From Rhizobium sp. P38BS-XIX (GTDB lineage: Bacteria; Pseudomonadota; Alphaproteobacteria; Rhizobiales; Rhizobiaceae): a stretch of 64,000 nucleotides of DNA. Positions 45,089-56,107 of the stretch are shown in pieces. The notes under the pieces are model-generated. The model was given only the letters and a program-made list of their open reading frames with translations. It was not told the DNA's origin and made no database searches. The position numbers and the translations under genes were made by a program. Location of the stretch: assembly GCF_012641435.1 (NCBI RefSeq), contig NZ_JABAIJ010000004.1:412428-476427 (forward strand). Direction: 5' to 3'. Positions within the stretch are counted from its first letter, which is position 1; each line of letters starts with the position of its first letter.

Positions 45089-45669
45089 GTATATCCATCC
45101 GCGCGTTGGCACGCGCTGTCTTGTATCGCGACAGTTTGTTAAAGGAAAGCACAACATTAGCCGCCGACGTCAGGGATTTTTTGCTGAGGTCGTTTTTGGT
45201 TTACGCGGCGATCGGAGCTGTCTCATATTTGCTCGGCGAACTGGCCGGTGACCGCAGGCGAGCGAAAGCAGATATTGCCGAATAAGAATATCATAATATT
45301 TCACTCTTGAAGCGAATGTCCCGCATTGAGGCAATCACTTGTGGAACTTAAGCATGTATTTCCCAGCTTCCAGTGGATTTATGGATTGTAGATCTGAAAA
45401 TCGATTTGTTGGCGATGCTGTCGTATTCACCCCTGACGACAGCCGGGAGTTCTGGCGCTGGCCCCTCAGCCGGGGCTGGAATTCCCGTCAGTGGAAATCG
45501 TCGCCTATGCCGCTTCACTCTGTATGATATAAGTAAAGTTTCATATAGGGTCAGTAACGCTTGAAAGACGTTTGGAGTGTTATACTCGCGGCGGTTCGCG
45601 AGGCCTCGCTGCAAATGGGGATCGAAACATCCCGGCGATCGGGCGTGAACGGGCGCAGGAAGGCGGCAT
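45089..45669. other. 581-bp gap between the CHASE3 kinase and the diguanylate cyclase
   Basis: I see no convincing gene. A plus-strand frame ending at 45285 could encode about 50 residues with one hydrophobic segment, but lacks a start with a ribosome site. A hairpin GCCCC-TCAGCC-GGGGC lies at about 45460-45475. The region should hold the two divergent promoters. The reading-frame remnants are weak, and codon usage does not look like the neighbours. Confidence 0.4.
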
Positions 45670-47472
45670 ATGAGAATTACGACAATAACGAACTGGGCCT
45701 ACGGCATCACCGTGGTCCTGACCGTGCTGTCTGCTTTAGCCTTTATCCTGTCTGCCCGAAGCGCCCTGCAGGAAAGACAAGCGGTGGAGCAACATCTGTT
45801 GCTGAACAGCATGGGCGAGGAGCTTGCGCTTGGTGCGGAAGAGACGACGGATGAAGCGCGCCTCTATGTGATGCGCGGCGAGCAGAGGCACCTAGATGCC
45901 TTCACGATCGACGACGGCGAGGAGCGCAGGCGCGACACCGCCGTCAACGCGTTGCGTGCTGTCGGCATACCGGATGCCGAGCGCCAGATCATCGAGCAGG
46001 TGGCAACCGACTCGGACGCGCTGGATACGGTAGAGGAGGCGGCCGTCGCAACCTATCGCGGTGGCGATCAGGCGGGAGCCCGAACGGCTTTGTTCGGCCC
46101 GGAGCATGAGCGCACCCAGACGGCGCTTCTCAATGATGTCAATCAATTCCGCGCCTTGGCCAGTGCCCGGACCGAGGCGGCGATGCGCAACGCGCAGGCA
46201 CGAAGCGACCTGTGGGCGAATATCGCCAAGACGATGCTGGGTCTGACGGCGGCAATCTTTATTGCGGTGCTTTATTTCATTCTGCGGCGCAGGGTCGCCC
46301 TGCCGTTGATCCGCATGACCGGCATCGTCAATCGGCTGGCAAACCAGGATTACAGCGTCGAACTTCCGACGGATCGTCGCGGCGATGAGATCGGCGAGAT
46401 GAACGATGCGATACAGATTTTCCGGGAGAATGGCCTTGAGCGGAACCGGCTCGACGCGGAACGCAAGCGCGACCTGCAAACCAAGGACGTCATTCTGCAG
46501 ATGATGCATCGCCTGCAGGCCTGCTACGCGCAGGAGGAACTGGCCGAAGTCGTTGCGCTATTCGTGCCGCAGATCTTTCCGGGGATTGCCGGGAGCCTCT
46601 ACACCATGAACGAGAGCCGGACGGCGCTGAGCGAAGTCAGCCGCTGGCTGGACCCCGTTCATTCCGAGCGATCCTTCTCTGCCGCATCCTGCTGGGGATT
46701 GCGGCGCGGCCGACCGCACGTCAGCCACGTGGAAGACAATGATATTTCCTGCCAGCATCTCGATGAGTCAGGCGTGCCCGGGCTGTGCGTGCCGTTGACG
46801 GCGCTGGGCGAGGCGATCGGCCTCCTCTATTTCGAGGACAAGACCAAGGATGCGACTGCGGTTCATGCGCCACAGCTTTATCTCGAGCTGATCGCCGAAA
46901 ATATTGGCCTTGCCATCGCCAATCTTCAGCTGCGGGACAAGCTTGTCAATCTGGCGATCCGCGATGCGTTGACGGGGCTGTTCAACCGCCGCTCCCTGGA
47001 TGAAGCGCTGAACAATCTGCACAGGGATCAATCGGCCCGCACGGTTGTTTGCATGATGATCGATATCGATCACTTCAAGCGCTTCAACGACGAGTTCGGT
47101 CACGATGCTGGCGACGAGGTGTTGCGTCATGTCGCGCAGATCGTGTCCGACACGGTGGGTGGCGCCGGCACGGCCTATCGTTTCGGTGGCGAGGAACTGA
47201 CTGTGATCGCGACCGATATGGCCGATGGCGACGGCTTCGATCTTGCCGACAAGATCCGCAGCAGCGTCTTTACTACGCCCTTCTCCTATCGCGGACGGAT
47301 TGTCGGGCCATTGTCGATCTCTGTGGGCATTGCCTCCTCGCCTGCGTCAGGCCCGACGACGACGCTCATCAATCGTGCCGATGGCGCGCTGCTCAAGGCG
47401 AAGTTGACCGGCCGCAACAAAACCGTGGCGGCTTTTGCGAGGGAACACGAGGAGGAACTGAAGAGAGGATAA
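45670..47472 (+). CDS. Membrane diguanylate cyclase (HAMP-GAF-GGDEF)
   Basis: 600 residues. Helices at about 8-28 and 181-203 flank a periplasmic four-helix sensor; HAMP (about 205-258), GAF (about 275-425) and GGDEF (about 430-590) follow. The active site is RFGGEELTV (GGEEL, active variant); the upstream RxxD inhibitory site is absent, so product inhibition is not expected. It makes cyclic di-GMP, controlling motility or exopolysaccharide. AGGAAGG precedes the ATG. Independent of the minus-strand signalling operon but adjacent. Confidence 0.92.
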   Translation: MRITTITNWAYGITVVLTVLSALAFILSARSALQERQAVEQHLLLNSMGEELALGAEETTDEARLYVMRGEQRHLDAFTIDDGEERRRDTAVNALRAVGIPDAERQIIEQVATDSDALDTVEEAAVATYRGGDQAGARTALFGPEHERTQTALLNDVNQFRALASARTEAAMRNAQARSDLWANIAKTMLGLTAAIFIAVLYFILRRRVALPLIRMTGIVNRLANQDYSVELPTDRRGDEIGEMNDAIQIFRENGLERNRLDAERKRDLQTKDVILQMMHRLQACYAQEELAEVVALFVPQIFPGIAGSLYTMNESRTALSEVSRWLDPVHSERSFSAASCWGLRRGRPHVSHVEDNDISCQHLDESGVPGLCVPLTALGEAIGLLYFEDKTKDATAVHAPQLYLELIAENIGLAIANLQLRDKLVNLAIRDALTGLFNRRSLDEALNNLHRDQSARTVVCMMIDIDHFKRFNDEFGHDAGDEVLRHVAQIVSDTVGGAGTAYRFGGEELTVIATDMADGDGFDLADKIRSSVFTTPFSYRGRIVGPLSISVGIASSPASGPTTTLINRADGALLKAKLTGRNKTVAAFAREHEEELKRG

Positions 47473-47703
47473 CTCTCGGATCAGTCGATGCCCGCAATAG
47501 TTGAATTTCTGCGCCTGAGGCTCTTGGAAAAACCCTGGGTTTCATCCATTGTGTGTCAGCTGGATTTGATCCAGGTGGATGTCGCGCATGTTCCTGTCGG
47601 ATCGCTTATGGGCGTTCCGTGTGCTGCCACGTCCGATCAACCTGGATTATTGAACACTGTCTGATGCCCGATCGTCCGTGAAATGTGGAGGCAGCAATTT
47701 CAT

Positions 47704-48774
47704 ATGGTCGCAACCAGTCATGAAATGAAGTTCCCAGGGCTGCAGCAGCCGGAAGCGCTAGGATTTGATTCCGCGATTGGCCGCAAGTTTCTGGCTGGCA
47801 TCGAAGCCGGCTTGTTGAGAGATAGTCATGTGGTTCTAGCTGCCCGCGCCGGGCAGATGTTTCTTCAGCATTATTCTGTCGGTCAGGATGAAAATTGGGG
47901 CGAACCTCTCGGCGAGGTGACCTTTACCGCGGACACGCTTCACGATCTTCGCTCCATCACAAAGAGCATCGTCGGACTCCTATATGGTATCGCGCTTGAG
48001 AAAGGGCTCGTGCCAGCGCTGGATGTCCCGCTCCTTACCCAATTTCCTGAGTATGAGGATCTGGCGGCAGACAAAGAACGCCTGAAGATCAAAATTGAGC
48101 ATGCTCTCGCGATGACGCTCGGCATGGAATGGGACGAAGACCGTCCTTATACCGATCTTTTGAACAGCGAAATTGCCATGGAGAACGCTGAGGACCGCTA
48201 CCGCTTTGTTCTTGAGCGTCCGATCGTTGCGGAGCCCGGAAGCACTTGGATCTATTCTGGCGGCAGCGTCGCCCTCGTGGGCGCGATCATCGAGAGGGGT
48301 ACCGGCAAAACCCTTCCCGATTTCGCGAAAGAGGTTTTGTTCGAGCCTTTGAATATCACTCAATTTCACTGGTCTACCGGCCCGGATGGTGTGGCTTCGG
48401 CGGCCTCGGGATTGCGTTTGACGGCACCCGACCTGTTGAAGATCGGCACGCTCGTTCTGCAGAAAGGCGTGTGGGGCGAGCGACGGATTGTCTCCGAAGA
48501 TTGGATTAATCGATCGCTGACGCCGGCCGTCTCGACCGGCGATGATTTGAGTTACGGCATGCTTTGGTTTTGCGGCCATACCCCGACGCCAGCGTTTCCC
48601 GATCCGCGTCCATGGTGTGCAGGCTTTGGCAATGGTGGACAACGCCTGTGGCTGCTGCCGGACGCGGGCATCGCCGCCGTCACATATTCAGGCAAGTACA
48701 ATGTATGGAGCGCCTGGATCACGCCGGCTCGCATTTGGTTTGAGATCATTCTTGCCAACTTCCTGAAGGCTTGA
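47704..48774 (+). CDS. Beta-lactamase-fold serine hydrolase
   Basis: 356 residues of the class C beta-lactamase/esterase family. The catalytic SxxK is LRSITKS (Ser84, Lys87), followed by WIYSGGSVALVG with the conserved Tyr and the late GNGGQRLWLLP motif. No signal peptide, so it probably acts as a cytoplasmic esterase or peptidase. ATG 47704 follows GGAGG by 12 bases; an ATG at 47683 overlaps that ribosome site and is less likely. The GNAT gene follows after 7 bp, probably cotranscribed. Confidence 0.85.
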   Translation: MVATSHEMKFPGLQQPEALGFDSAIGRKFLAGIEAGLLRDSHVVLAARAGQMFLQHYSVGQDENWGEPLGEVTFTADTLHDLRSITKSIVGLLYGIALEKGLVPALDVPLLTQFPEYEDLAADKERLKIKIEHALAMTLGMEWDEDRPYTDLLNSEIAMENAEDRYRFVLERPIVAEPGSTWIYSGGSVALVGAIIERGTGKTLPDFAKEVLFEPLNITQFHWSTGPDGVASAASGLRLTAPDLLKIGTLVLQKGVWGERRIVSEDWINRSLTPAVSTGDDLSYGMLWFCGHTPTPAFPDPRPWCAGFGNGGQRLWLLPDAGIAAVTYSGKYNVWSAWITPARIWFEIILANFLKA

Positions 48775-48781
48775 GCTCGTT

Positions 48782-49333
48782 ATGGCCGCGCCAAAGGCAG
48801 ACTTTCCCGAATTGTCGAGCGAGCGCCTGCGTTTGCGCGCGCTGACCCCTGAAGATTTGGATGCGTTTCATGAGTTGATGTCCATTCCCGAGGTCACGCG
48901 ATTTTCCAACTGGCCCGACGCACCGAAAAAGACGCAGATGGAGCGCTCGCTTAAATGGATCGGTAGCATGTTCCATAAGGGAAACGGCTGCGGATGGGGG
49001 ATTGAGGATCGGATCTCCGGGCAGCTGCTTGGAGGTGTTCGCCTTCATGTTATCGATCAATACTCCAAATGTGCGCAGCTTGGTTATGAGCTCAATCCGT
49101 CTGCCTGGGGAAGAGGCTTGATGAGCGAAGCCGTGGACGCAGTGCTGCAGTGCGGTTTCGGCGATTTGTCGCTTAACCGCATCGAGGCCTGGACGTTGCC
49201 GGGCAATCCCGCATCGGATCGGGTTCTGGAGAAGTCCGGTTTCCGATATGAAGGCACGCTGCGGCAGAAAGCCCGTTTCAAAGACGCATTTCATGACTTC
49301 CGGATGTTTGGCTGCCTAGCCGGCGAGCGATAG
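48782..49333 (+). CDS. GNAT acetyltransferase (RimJ/RimL-like)
   Basis: 183-residue GCN5-related N-acetyltransferase. The N-terminal ELSSERLRLRALTPEDLDAFHELMS and the acetyl-CoA site LGYELNPSAWGRGLMSEAVDAVLQCGF, then RIEAWTLPGNPASDRVLEKSGF, are typical of the RimJ/RimL subfamily. The substrate is unknown (protein N-termini, amino-sugars or an antibiotic). Its last 18 bases overlap the convergent AraC gene. Confidence 0.9.
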   Translation: MAAPKADFPELSSERLRLRALTPEDLDAFHELMSIPEVTRFSNWPDAPKKTQMERSLKWIGSMFHKGNGCGWGIEDRISGQLLGGVRLHVIDQYSKCAQLGYELNPSAWGRGLMSEAVDAVLQCGFGDLSLNRIEAWTLPGNPASDRVLEKSGFRYEGTLRQKARFKDAFHDFRMFGCLAGER

Positions 49334-50125
49334 GCCCCGTTCTTCGGAAGCATTTCGAGCGGTGTCGGATGGTTCGGCCGGCTGAAAATAGTCTCGCGGT
49401 GATCGGCCCAATGATCGTTTGAACATGGCGGAGAAGGCGCTTGGGCTTTCATAGCCGCACTCCAGCGCAACATCGAGAATGGTCTTGCCTTCCGCCAGCA
49501 ACATGAGCGCCCTGAGCATCCGCGCCTGCTGCCGCCATCGGCCGAAACTCAAGCCCGTCTCGCGTTGAAACAGCCGCATGAAGGTAGCCCGGCTCATGTG
49601 GAGCTCATGGGCGGCCTGCTCGATGGAAATATCACTGCCAAGATCGTTGCGAATTCGATCGCAGAATTCGGCGAGCGCCGCATGTTTCGGCAACGGCAGG
49701 TTCAGCGGCTGAGCCGGCAGGAAAGTCAGCTCCAACAGCAGCAGGCGGACAACAGCCTCGGCTATTTCGCGCCGCTCGGGCATTCCGACGAGGCTGGCAA
49801 GTCTCAAAATGAGTTCGCGAAGAAGCGGAGTAACCTCCACCACCATGCACTCGTTCGGCAAAGCAGGAATACCGTGGGTATCGATCAGAAGCGAACGGAA
49901 CTGAACGTTCGTATGGCTTGCTGTCGCGTGTTCCAGATTGGGCGGCAGCCAGACCGCGCGGCTTGGCGGCACGACCCATGTACCGCTATCCGTGGTCAGC
50001 GACACCACGCCATTGACGGCATACAGCAACTGAGCCTCGCGGTGGCTATGTCTCGGGCTGGAGAAGCGATGTTGGTCATGCGCGATGACAGCGACGCCTT
50101 CCGTGATGCGGATGCCAGATCGCAA
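49316..50125 (-). CDS. AraC-family regulator
   Basis: 269 residues: an N-terminal cupin sensor (HSHREAQLLYAVNG, about residues 24-90) and two C-terminal AraC helix-turn-helix motifs (about 165-260; ISIEQAAHELHMSRATFMRLFQRE and GYESPSAFSAMFKRSLGRSPRDY). The start is a TTG, preceded by AAAGGA nine bases upstream; no in-frame ATG fits the cupin N-terminus. It convergently overlaps the GNAT gene. Target unknown; it may regulate the hydrolase/GNAT pair or itself. Confidence 0.88.
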   Translation of the reverse strand: MRSGIRITEGVAVIAHDQHRFSSPRHSHREAQLLYAVNGVVSLTTDSGTWVVPPSRAVWLPPNLEHATASHTNVQFRSLLIDTHGIPALPNECMVVEVTPLLRELILRLASLVGMPERREIAEAVVRLLLLELTFLPAQPLNLPLPKHAALAEFCDRIRNDLGSDISIEQAAHELHMSRATFMRLFQRETGLSFGRWRQQARMLRALMLLAEGKTILDVALECGYESPSAFSAMFKRSLGRSPRDYFQPAEPSDTARNASEERGLSLAG

Positions 50126-50444
50126 GTCGTTTGATCCTTTTGCGACGATATTTGATCCATGCTCGCAGGATTATCACGATCGCTGGCTATAACCTAGAGC
50201 TTCCCAAGCAGGATCATATCGTCAGTGTCGACCTCTTTCCAAAATTTGCGCGGATGCCAAAGGCTGCTGTCTGCAGGCCTCATATCCGTGCATGTCGAGG
50301 TTGGCGCTGCTGAAGCGGTTAAACATCTGTCTGCTTCCGTTGCACTGCGACTTACCGGCGGTCGTCGGGCCTGACGGCATCCCGGCGACCGTACGCTGCT
50401 GTCCGCTTTTCTCCCGACGTATAGACACGCAACGGAAATCATCG
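50126..50444 (+). promoter_or_regulatory. leuA leader: leucine-codon cluster and strong hairpin
   Basis: 319 bp with no convincing separate gene. A frame from ATG 50292 contains eight leucine codons in the first 21 (TTG, CTG, CTG, TTA, CTG, CTT, TTG, TTA). Just after them CGGTCGTCGGG (50359-50369) pairs with CCCGGCGACCG (50381-50391), an 11-bp stem with one wobble. This is reminiscent of leucine attenuators, but the frame runs on into leuA without a stop and TTTT is 15 bases after the stem. Confidence 0.45.
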
Positions 50445-52118
<1,674 letters not shown>

Positions 52119-52124
52119 TCGTTC

Positions 52125-53849
52125 CTATGACTCCGCGCTATCGGCCGGGACCGGTTGATGGCGAGGGGCTGGGGTAGCATCGCATGAGGCGGTCTGCCCC
52201 AGCCATCCTCGATAATGCACGATCAAGCCCACAAATAGCAGCCCGATCGAGACATCGAAGTGAAAGCGGCCGTCCTCCGACCATTCATAGGCCGTGCTGC
52301 GTGGTGCGAGAGGGAGGGGCAGACGAAGACCGAAAAGCGACCATTTGCGTATCTCCATGCTCAGCCCATTGCCGCGCGGCGTAAGGTCGAAGGAGAAGCG
52401 AAACGGCCCGAAGCGCTCGACAAGATGACCCCTCTCCTTGCTCAGATGGCTGGAGAAGAGCTGACCGGAAAAATCGCGCGTCCATCGTTCGATGCCGTTA
52501 TTTTCCTCGAAAGAGACGTGCAATGGATGGTGGCCTGCCGTCGGAAACCGGAATAGTCCGGCGACGAGCCGAGCCGGCAACGAAATCCCGCGGCTGACTA
52601 GCGCCTCTCCCGCCGCGCCGCCGTCGCCAAAAACCTCATGCATCGTCCGTACCGGTGCGGATAGCTCAGCGAAGTCGGCTCCCATCACGCGTTGATAAAG
52701 CGGCATGTAGGATTTCTCCACGACGGCGTCGTTGATGGCAAGATCGCGAAAGAGAGCGCGGAACTCGGTAAGATCTAGAAGCTCATTGGCGGCGCGCGCA
52801 CCTGCGCAGAGGCGATCGTCACAAAGGGCGCGCGTCAGCAATTGCGCCGGAAGCGTGGGGATCTCCACGCCGTCGCCGTTTTCGGCGATGAGGGTCCAGC
52901 GCCGGGCCAGCATCGCACCTCGGCAAATACCTTTAACCTCGATAACCATGGCTGAACGCGCAGTGCCCAGCCGTGCAGTCAGGCCTTGCAAGGGCAACAG
53001 AAAGCGATTGAATTTCTGCAGCGATGAAACCCAACCGAAGACCACCGCCCACGACATCAGCCAGAGAGCGAGAGTCTGGAAGGCAAATTCCGGCCCTGCC
53101 CGAAAGACGACGGCCGGCTTACCCGGTATGCCCTCGACCAGGAGATCGTGATCCGGAACGTCGGCCAGCGCGACCAGCCTGCGCAGGCGCGGCTTGCCAG
53201 CGATCATGAAGCTTTCGCGCTTCAGCATGTGCCAGCCGGTTCCATCCTGCCAGCGCTTGCCTCGCCAGAGCCGTACGGGTTTGCCGACATAGCTTAGGAT
53301 CGCCGAAGCGACGGACGCGCCCGCGGTGGCGCGATTGGAGGCGCCGATCGCCATCTCGATGGAGCGAACCTCGGACATGCCGTCGGCAAGATCTGCAACC
53401 GCCGCACTGGAGAGGGCTGGCACGCTCGATGCGCCAGAGAGGATACAAACGCCGGCCATCTTGGCTGCGTCGTCAAGTGCGCCGATTGTGCCGACAAAAT
53501 CGCGAGCATCGGCAAGATCAATATAGTGAATTCCAGCCGCAATGCAGGCGCGCGCGACACGGTGATCTCCATTCTGGAACGGGCCTGCGGCATCGATCAC
53601 GACAAAGGGCTGGTGATTGGCAAGAACGTCCGCCATGTCGCCGTGCCGGTCGACGCGCAAGCCGATCGCGTTTGGCAGTTTTCGCGCCAGTGCTTCCGCC
53701 GCTTCGCCGTTTCGTCCGGCAACCAGCACATGGAAACCATCGCCGGAAAGGCGTCGCGACAGCCGTGACCCGAAGCCGCCATAGCCGCCGAGAACAAGCA
53801 CCTTCTTCAAAGGATCCGATCCGCTTGTTCGGGCGTTGGCAACCAGCAT
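52125..53849 (-). CDS. Saccharopine-dehydrogenase-like protein with C-terminal DUF4166
   Basis: 574 residues. The N-terminal NAD(P) fold begins VLVLGGYGGFGSRLSRRLS, as in saccharopine reductase-like proteins; the C-terminal 190 residues match DUF4166 (MGADFAELSAPVRTMHEVFGD, then the beta-rich part to the end). Function unknown. The ATG at 53849 lies inside the preceding DCC gene; a TTG at 53810 would overlap the DCC stop as TTGA, giving 561 residues and a more standard coupling. It is probably an oxidoreductase coexpressed with the thiol-disulfide protein. Confidence 0.8.
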   Translation of the reverse strand: MLVANARTSGSDPLKKVLVLGGYGGFGSRLSRRLSGDGFHVLVAGRNGEAAEALARKLPNAIGLRVDRHGDMADVLANHQPFVVIDAAGPFQNGDHRVARACIAAGIHYIDLADARDFVGTIGALDDAAKMAGVCILSGASSVPALSSAAVADLADGMSEVRSIEMAIGASNRATAGASVASAILSYVGKPVRLWRGKRWQDGTGWHMLKRESFMIAGKPRLRRLVALADVPDHDLLVEGIPGKPAVVFRAGPEFAFQTLALWLMSWAVVFGWVSSLQKFNRFLLPLQGLTARLGTARSAMVIEVKGICRGAMLARRWTLIAENGDGVEIPTLPAQLLTRALCDDRLCAGARAANELLDLTEFRALFRDLAINDAVVEKSYMPLYQRVMGADFAELSAPVRTMHEVFGDGGAAGEALVSRGISLPARLVAGLFRFPTAGHHPLHVSFEENNGIERWTRDFSGQLFSSHLSKERGHLVERFGPFRFSFDLTPRGNGLSMEIRKWSLFGLRLPLPLAPRSTAYEWSEDGRFHFDVSIGLLFVGLIVHYRGWLGQTASCDATPAPRHQPVPADSAES

Positions 53850-54232
53850 GTTTCGCGCTTGCCGAAAAATCGATAGCGATTGCGGGCAAGCCAGCGATAG
53901 GCAGGATTTCGCAGGGCTCTGGGCACCAAAAGCAGCAACGATAGCGCTCTCCAGGGCCAGCCGAGGCCGGCATAAATCGAAAGCACGGCGTCGCTGTCGC
54001 GCAGCACACTCGCCCCGTCGACGATGATCAGGCTATCTGGATTGGCGGGATCAATGCCGCAGCGTCGATAAAGCTGCGCTCCAACTTCATTTTGCATGGA
54101 TGCGAGGCGGAAGCGGCCTATGCGGTCGTGACGCAGAACGAATTGCGCATTTGCCGAGCATAATACGCACATGGCATCGAAGACGATGATCGGGCCTTGA
54201 TGATCGATGGCGTTGATGTCGCTCTTGAGCAT
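53807..54232 (-). CDS. DCC-family thiol-disulfide oxidoreductase (DUF393)
   Basis: 141 residues with the family motif IVFDAMCVLCSANAQFVLRHD (D-x2-C-x2-C, Cys about 22 and 25), a thioredoxin-like fold. From context it serves the saccharopine-dehydrogenase-like protein, whose gene overlaps its end by up to 43 bp. The open frame reaches 54310, but the first 26 codons are not family-like; the start at 54232 has no strong ribosome site. Confidence 0.85.
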   Translation of the reverse strand: MLKSDINAIDHQGPIIVFDAMCVLCSANAQFVLRHDRIGRFRLASMQNEVGAQLYRRCGIDPANPDSLIIVDGASVLRDSDAVLSIYAGLGWPWRALSLLLLVPRALRNPAYRWLARNRYRFFGKRETCWLPTPEQADRIL

Positions 54233-54368
54233 GTCTGTGTCTGCTGGCGTTAACTGCAAGCAGCTTTGCCTGCTTGTCGCCGGCAGGTCAATCGCATGAC
54301 GTGCTTGCATGCATCAGACATTGACAAAAGCTTGTGATGTCTGCCCGACAAGTCCGGCGTAAAAAACA

Positions 54369-54398
54369 ACTTGGCCCGACTTGAAGGTCGGGCCAAGT
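54369..54398 (-). terminator. Terminator of the GCG_CRPN gene
   Basis: ACTTGGCCCGAC and GTCGGGCCAAGT form a perfect 12-bp stem with a 6-base loop, 17 bases after the stop of the minus-strand gene at 54416. On that strand it is followed by TGTTTTTT, a classic intrinsic terminator. Confidence 0.9.
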
Positions 54399-54415
54399 GG
54401 ATGTTGAGAGATTAA

Positions 54416-54670
54416 TCAGCGATAGCGCCAGCCGTCGTGCCAACGTTCGCGGTGCATCCAATAGCGATGACCATCCCAGTAGCCGCGGCCTGGATAAAAG
54501 ATGCCGACTGCCGGGCCGCCCGGGACCACAACAACGGGTCGACGGTTCGGATGGCAATAGCCATAGGGGCCACGGTGGAAGCCGACGCCGCATCCTTCGC
54601 GGGCTTCAGCCGGCGACATCGTCGCAAAACAGGCGGTAGCTGCAAGGGCCAGAAAGATAAACTTCTTCAT
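54416..54670 (-). CDS. GCG_CRPN-type small exported protein
   Basis: 84 residues with a signal peptide (1-23, ending SPAEA) followed by EGCGVGFHRGPYGYCHPNR, which matches the GCG-CRPN prefix motif (GCG...HRGP.G.C.PN). The remainder is rich in Gly, Arg, Trp and Tyr (GRGYWDGHRYWMHRERWHD). Such proteins are abundant in rhizobia and unknown in function; they may be periplasmic or surface proteins. Upstream is a T-rich intergenic stretch. Confidence 0.85.
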   Translation of the reverse strand: MKKFIFLALAATACFATMSPAEAREGCGVGFHRGPYGYCHPNRRPVVVVPGGPAVGIFYPGRGYWDGHRYWMHRERWHDGWRYR

Positions 54671-54852
54671 GATAACCTCTTCACGTTTTTTCCCTTCGGT
54701 TCTTAAACGCCCGGGACCGGCAAATCTGTCGTTCCAAAATGAGATTTTTTTATTTTTTCTTCGTGTAAGTTTGCCGGGATCGTTAATTTTTTCATAAAAT
54801 TGTTTTTATTCAATAATTTAGGTTGCCGTTATCTGTCCCGTCTTCCGGTCCG

Positions 54853-55746
54853 TTACGGTAGAAGTTCAGGTTTCGCCGTGCGTGCTCTGTCGGCTCGGAC
54901 GCTACGCTGCATTGTTTTAAAGAGGCTCGCGTTGAACAGCGCACCCAGGTTTGGGAGCATGGTTTTGTAGCATTTATCGAGGCAAAGATACCCATCCGAG
55001 CTGTAGGTAAAAAGCAGCTCCCGGCGTGCAAAAGCATGCGCGAGCCATAAGGTGAAGGCGACGCCGACACCCCAACCCATAAACGTATCGCTCGCCCAAT
55101 GGGCACCAACCCACTGGCGCGACAAGCAGATTAAGATGCCTGTCGGCACGACAATCGGGCGAAGCCGTGGGAAGACCAATGCCAGGGATATCGCCATCGC
55201 GCCCGCTGTCGCGGAATGCCCCGACGGAAAGGAGGCGAAGTCTGCGTGAAACGAAAAGGGCCGGAAATAGAAGACGCCGTCCACCTGGATGAATTTTGGT
55301 CGGGCCCGGCCAATGATATTCTTCAGAAGAGAAGCAACAAGACCACCCCCGGCGACAGATATGAAGATGAATGCGGACGATGTCGCGACGAGCTTCGAGC
55401 TTATCCGGGCAGTTTTCCTCAACTTCTCAGCTGGCACGAGAGCGGCCGACATCAAAAGGCCGCCGCTCAGCGAAAGCACCAGAAGCCCAGTGCCGAGGCC
55501 GCTGATCCACTTGGCCATGCCGCGCAGTTGTCCAGGAAAGGATTTCATCCAGATCGCAAGCGGATAATCGGCTACCGTCAGGATCAATATGGACAGCAAG
55601 AGGAAGATGCCGATGATCAGCATCGGCCGTTCGAGAAAAGCCCGATTTGCAGGCACCTCGCGTGTCGGCTTGATGAAGAGACGCTTGATGCCGCTCATCG
55701 CCCGCGTCCGACACGAATTCGCGGTGTTGGACAGGCCCTTCTTCAT
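54853..55746 (-). CDS. PAP2-family membrane phosphatase
   Basis: 297 residues with five to six helices. The three phosphatase motifs are present: KNIIGRARP (K-x6-RP), FPSGH (PSGH) and SRQWVGAHWASD (SR-x5-H-x3-D). This fits lipid phosphate phosphatases, including LpxE-type lipid A 1-phosphatases. I chose ATG 55746 because AAGGAG is 9 bases upstream; a TTG three codons earlier would lie on that ribosome site. Long cytoplasmic N- and C-terminal tails are unusual for the family. Confidence 0.89.
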   Translation of the reverse strand: MKKGLSNTANSCRTRAMSGIKRLFIKPTREVPANRAFLERPMLIIGIFLLLSILILTVADYPLAIWMKSFPGQLRGMAKWISGLGTGLLVLSLSGGLLMSAALVPAEKLRKTARISSKLVATSSAFIFISVAGGGLVASLLKNIIGRARPKFIQVDGVFYFRPFSFHADFASFPSGHSATAGAMAISLALVFPRLRPIVVPTGILICLSRQWVGAHWASDTFMGWGVGVAFTLWLAHAFARRELLFTYSSDGYLCLDKCYKTMLPNLGALFNASLFKTMQRSVRADRARTAKPELLP

Positions 55747-56107
55747 AGAGCGCAACTCCTTGCGCGTTTTTCATGAGAGGGAGGCCGCGATTGACCGTTG
55801 ATGCGGTAATTCATGAAAATTGGGCCTCGAGCTCCGACTGTTCACCGGGGGCATCGCTATAGACGTACGCTGACAGTCGCCTGAAAGAGCATTCTTGGGT
55901 TCGGGGAGGCCATGGCGACTTAAAGGGTCTGGGATCCGCCACGACGCTGTGGATTTACCGGCCTTGAGTATCGGTCCCAGTCGAAAAGGATTTTAAATCA
56001 GCCGGATACGGTGCCAGTGAGCCGACCGTGGTGAAAGAACCGGCGGAGGATTGCGTAAAACCGCTTTTTTAGCGACAATTACTATTGCGTTCGGTGGGAG
56101 GAGCCAG
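55747..56107. other. Gap between the PAP2 and AcoR-like genes
   Basis: 361 bp, divergent; no gene is seen. It should contain both promoters. TTGACC at about 55791 points right, with a weak -10 region. TTCATGA occurs at 55771 and 55811. GGGAGGAG at 56096-56103 is the ribosome site of the activator gene. I find no strong dyad. Confidence 0.4.

Noticed and set aside
45133..45285. Small membrane protein ORF
   Set aside because: It has one hydrophobic segment but no start codon with a ribosome site, and its upstream part lies in the kinase gene on the other strand.
45331..45370. EcfG promoter at GGAAC about 45342 before the diguanylate cyclase
   Set aside because: The expected -10 position reads CAGC instead of CGTT.
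50292..50444. LeuA N-terminal extension of 51 residues
   Set aside because: The residues are not LeuA-like, the stretch contains the leader hairpin, and ATG 50445 fits the family start.
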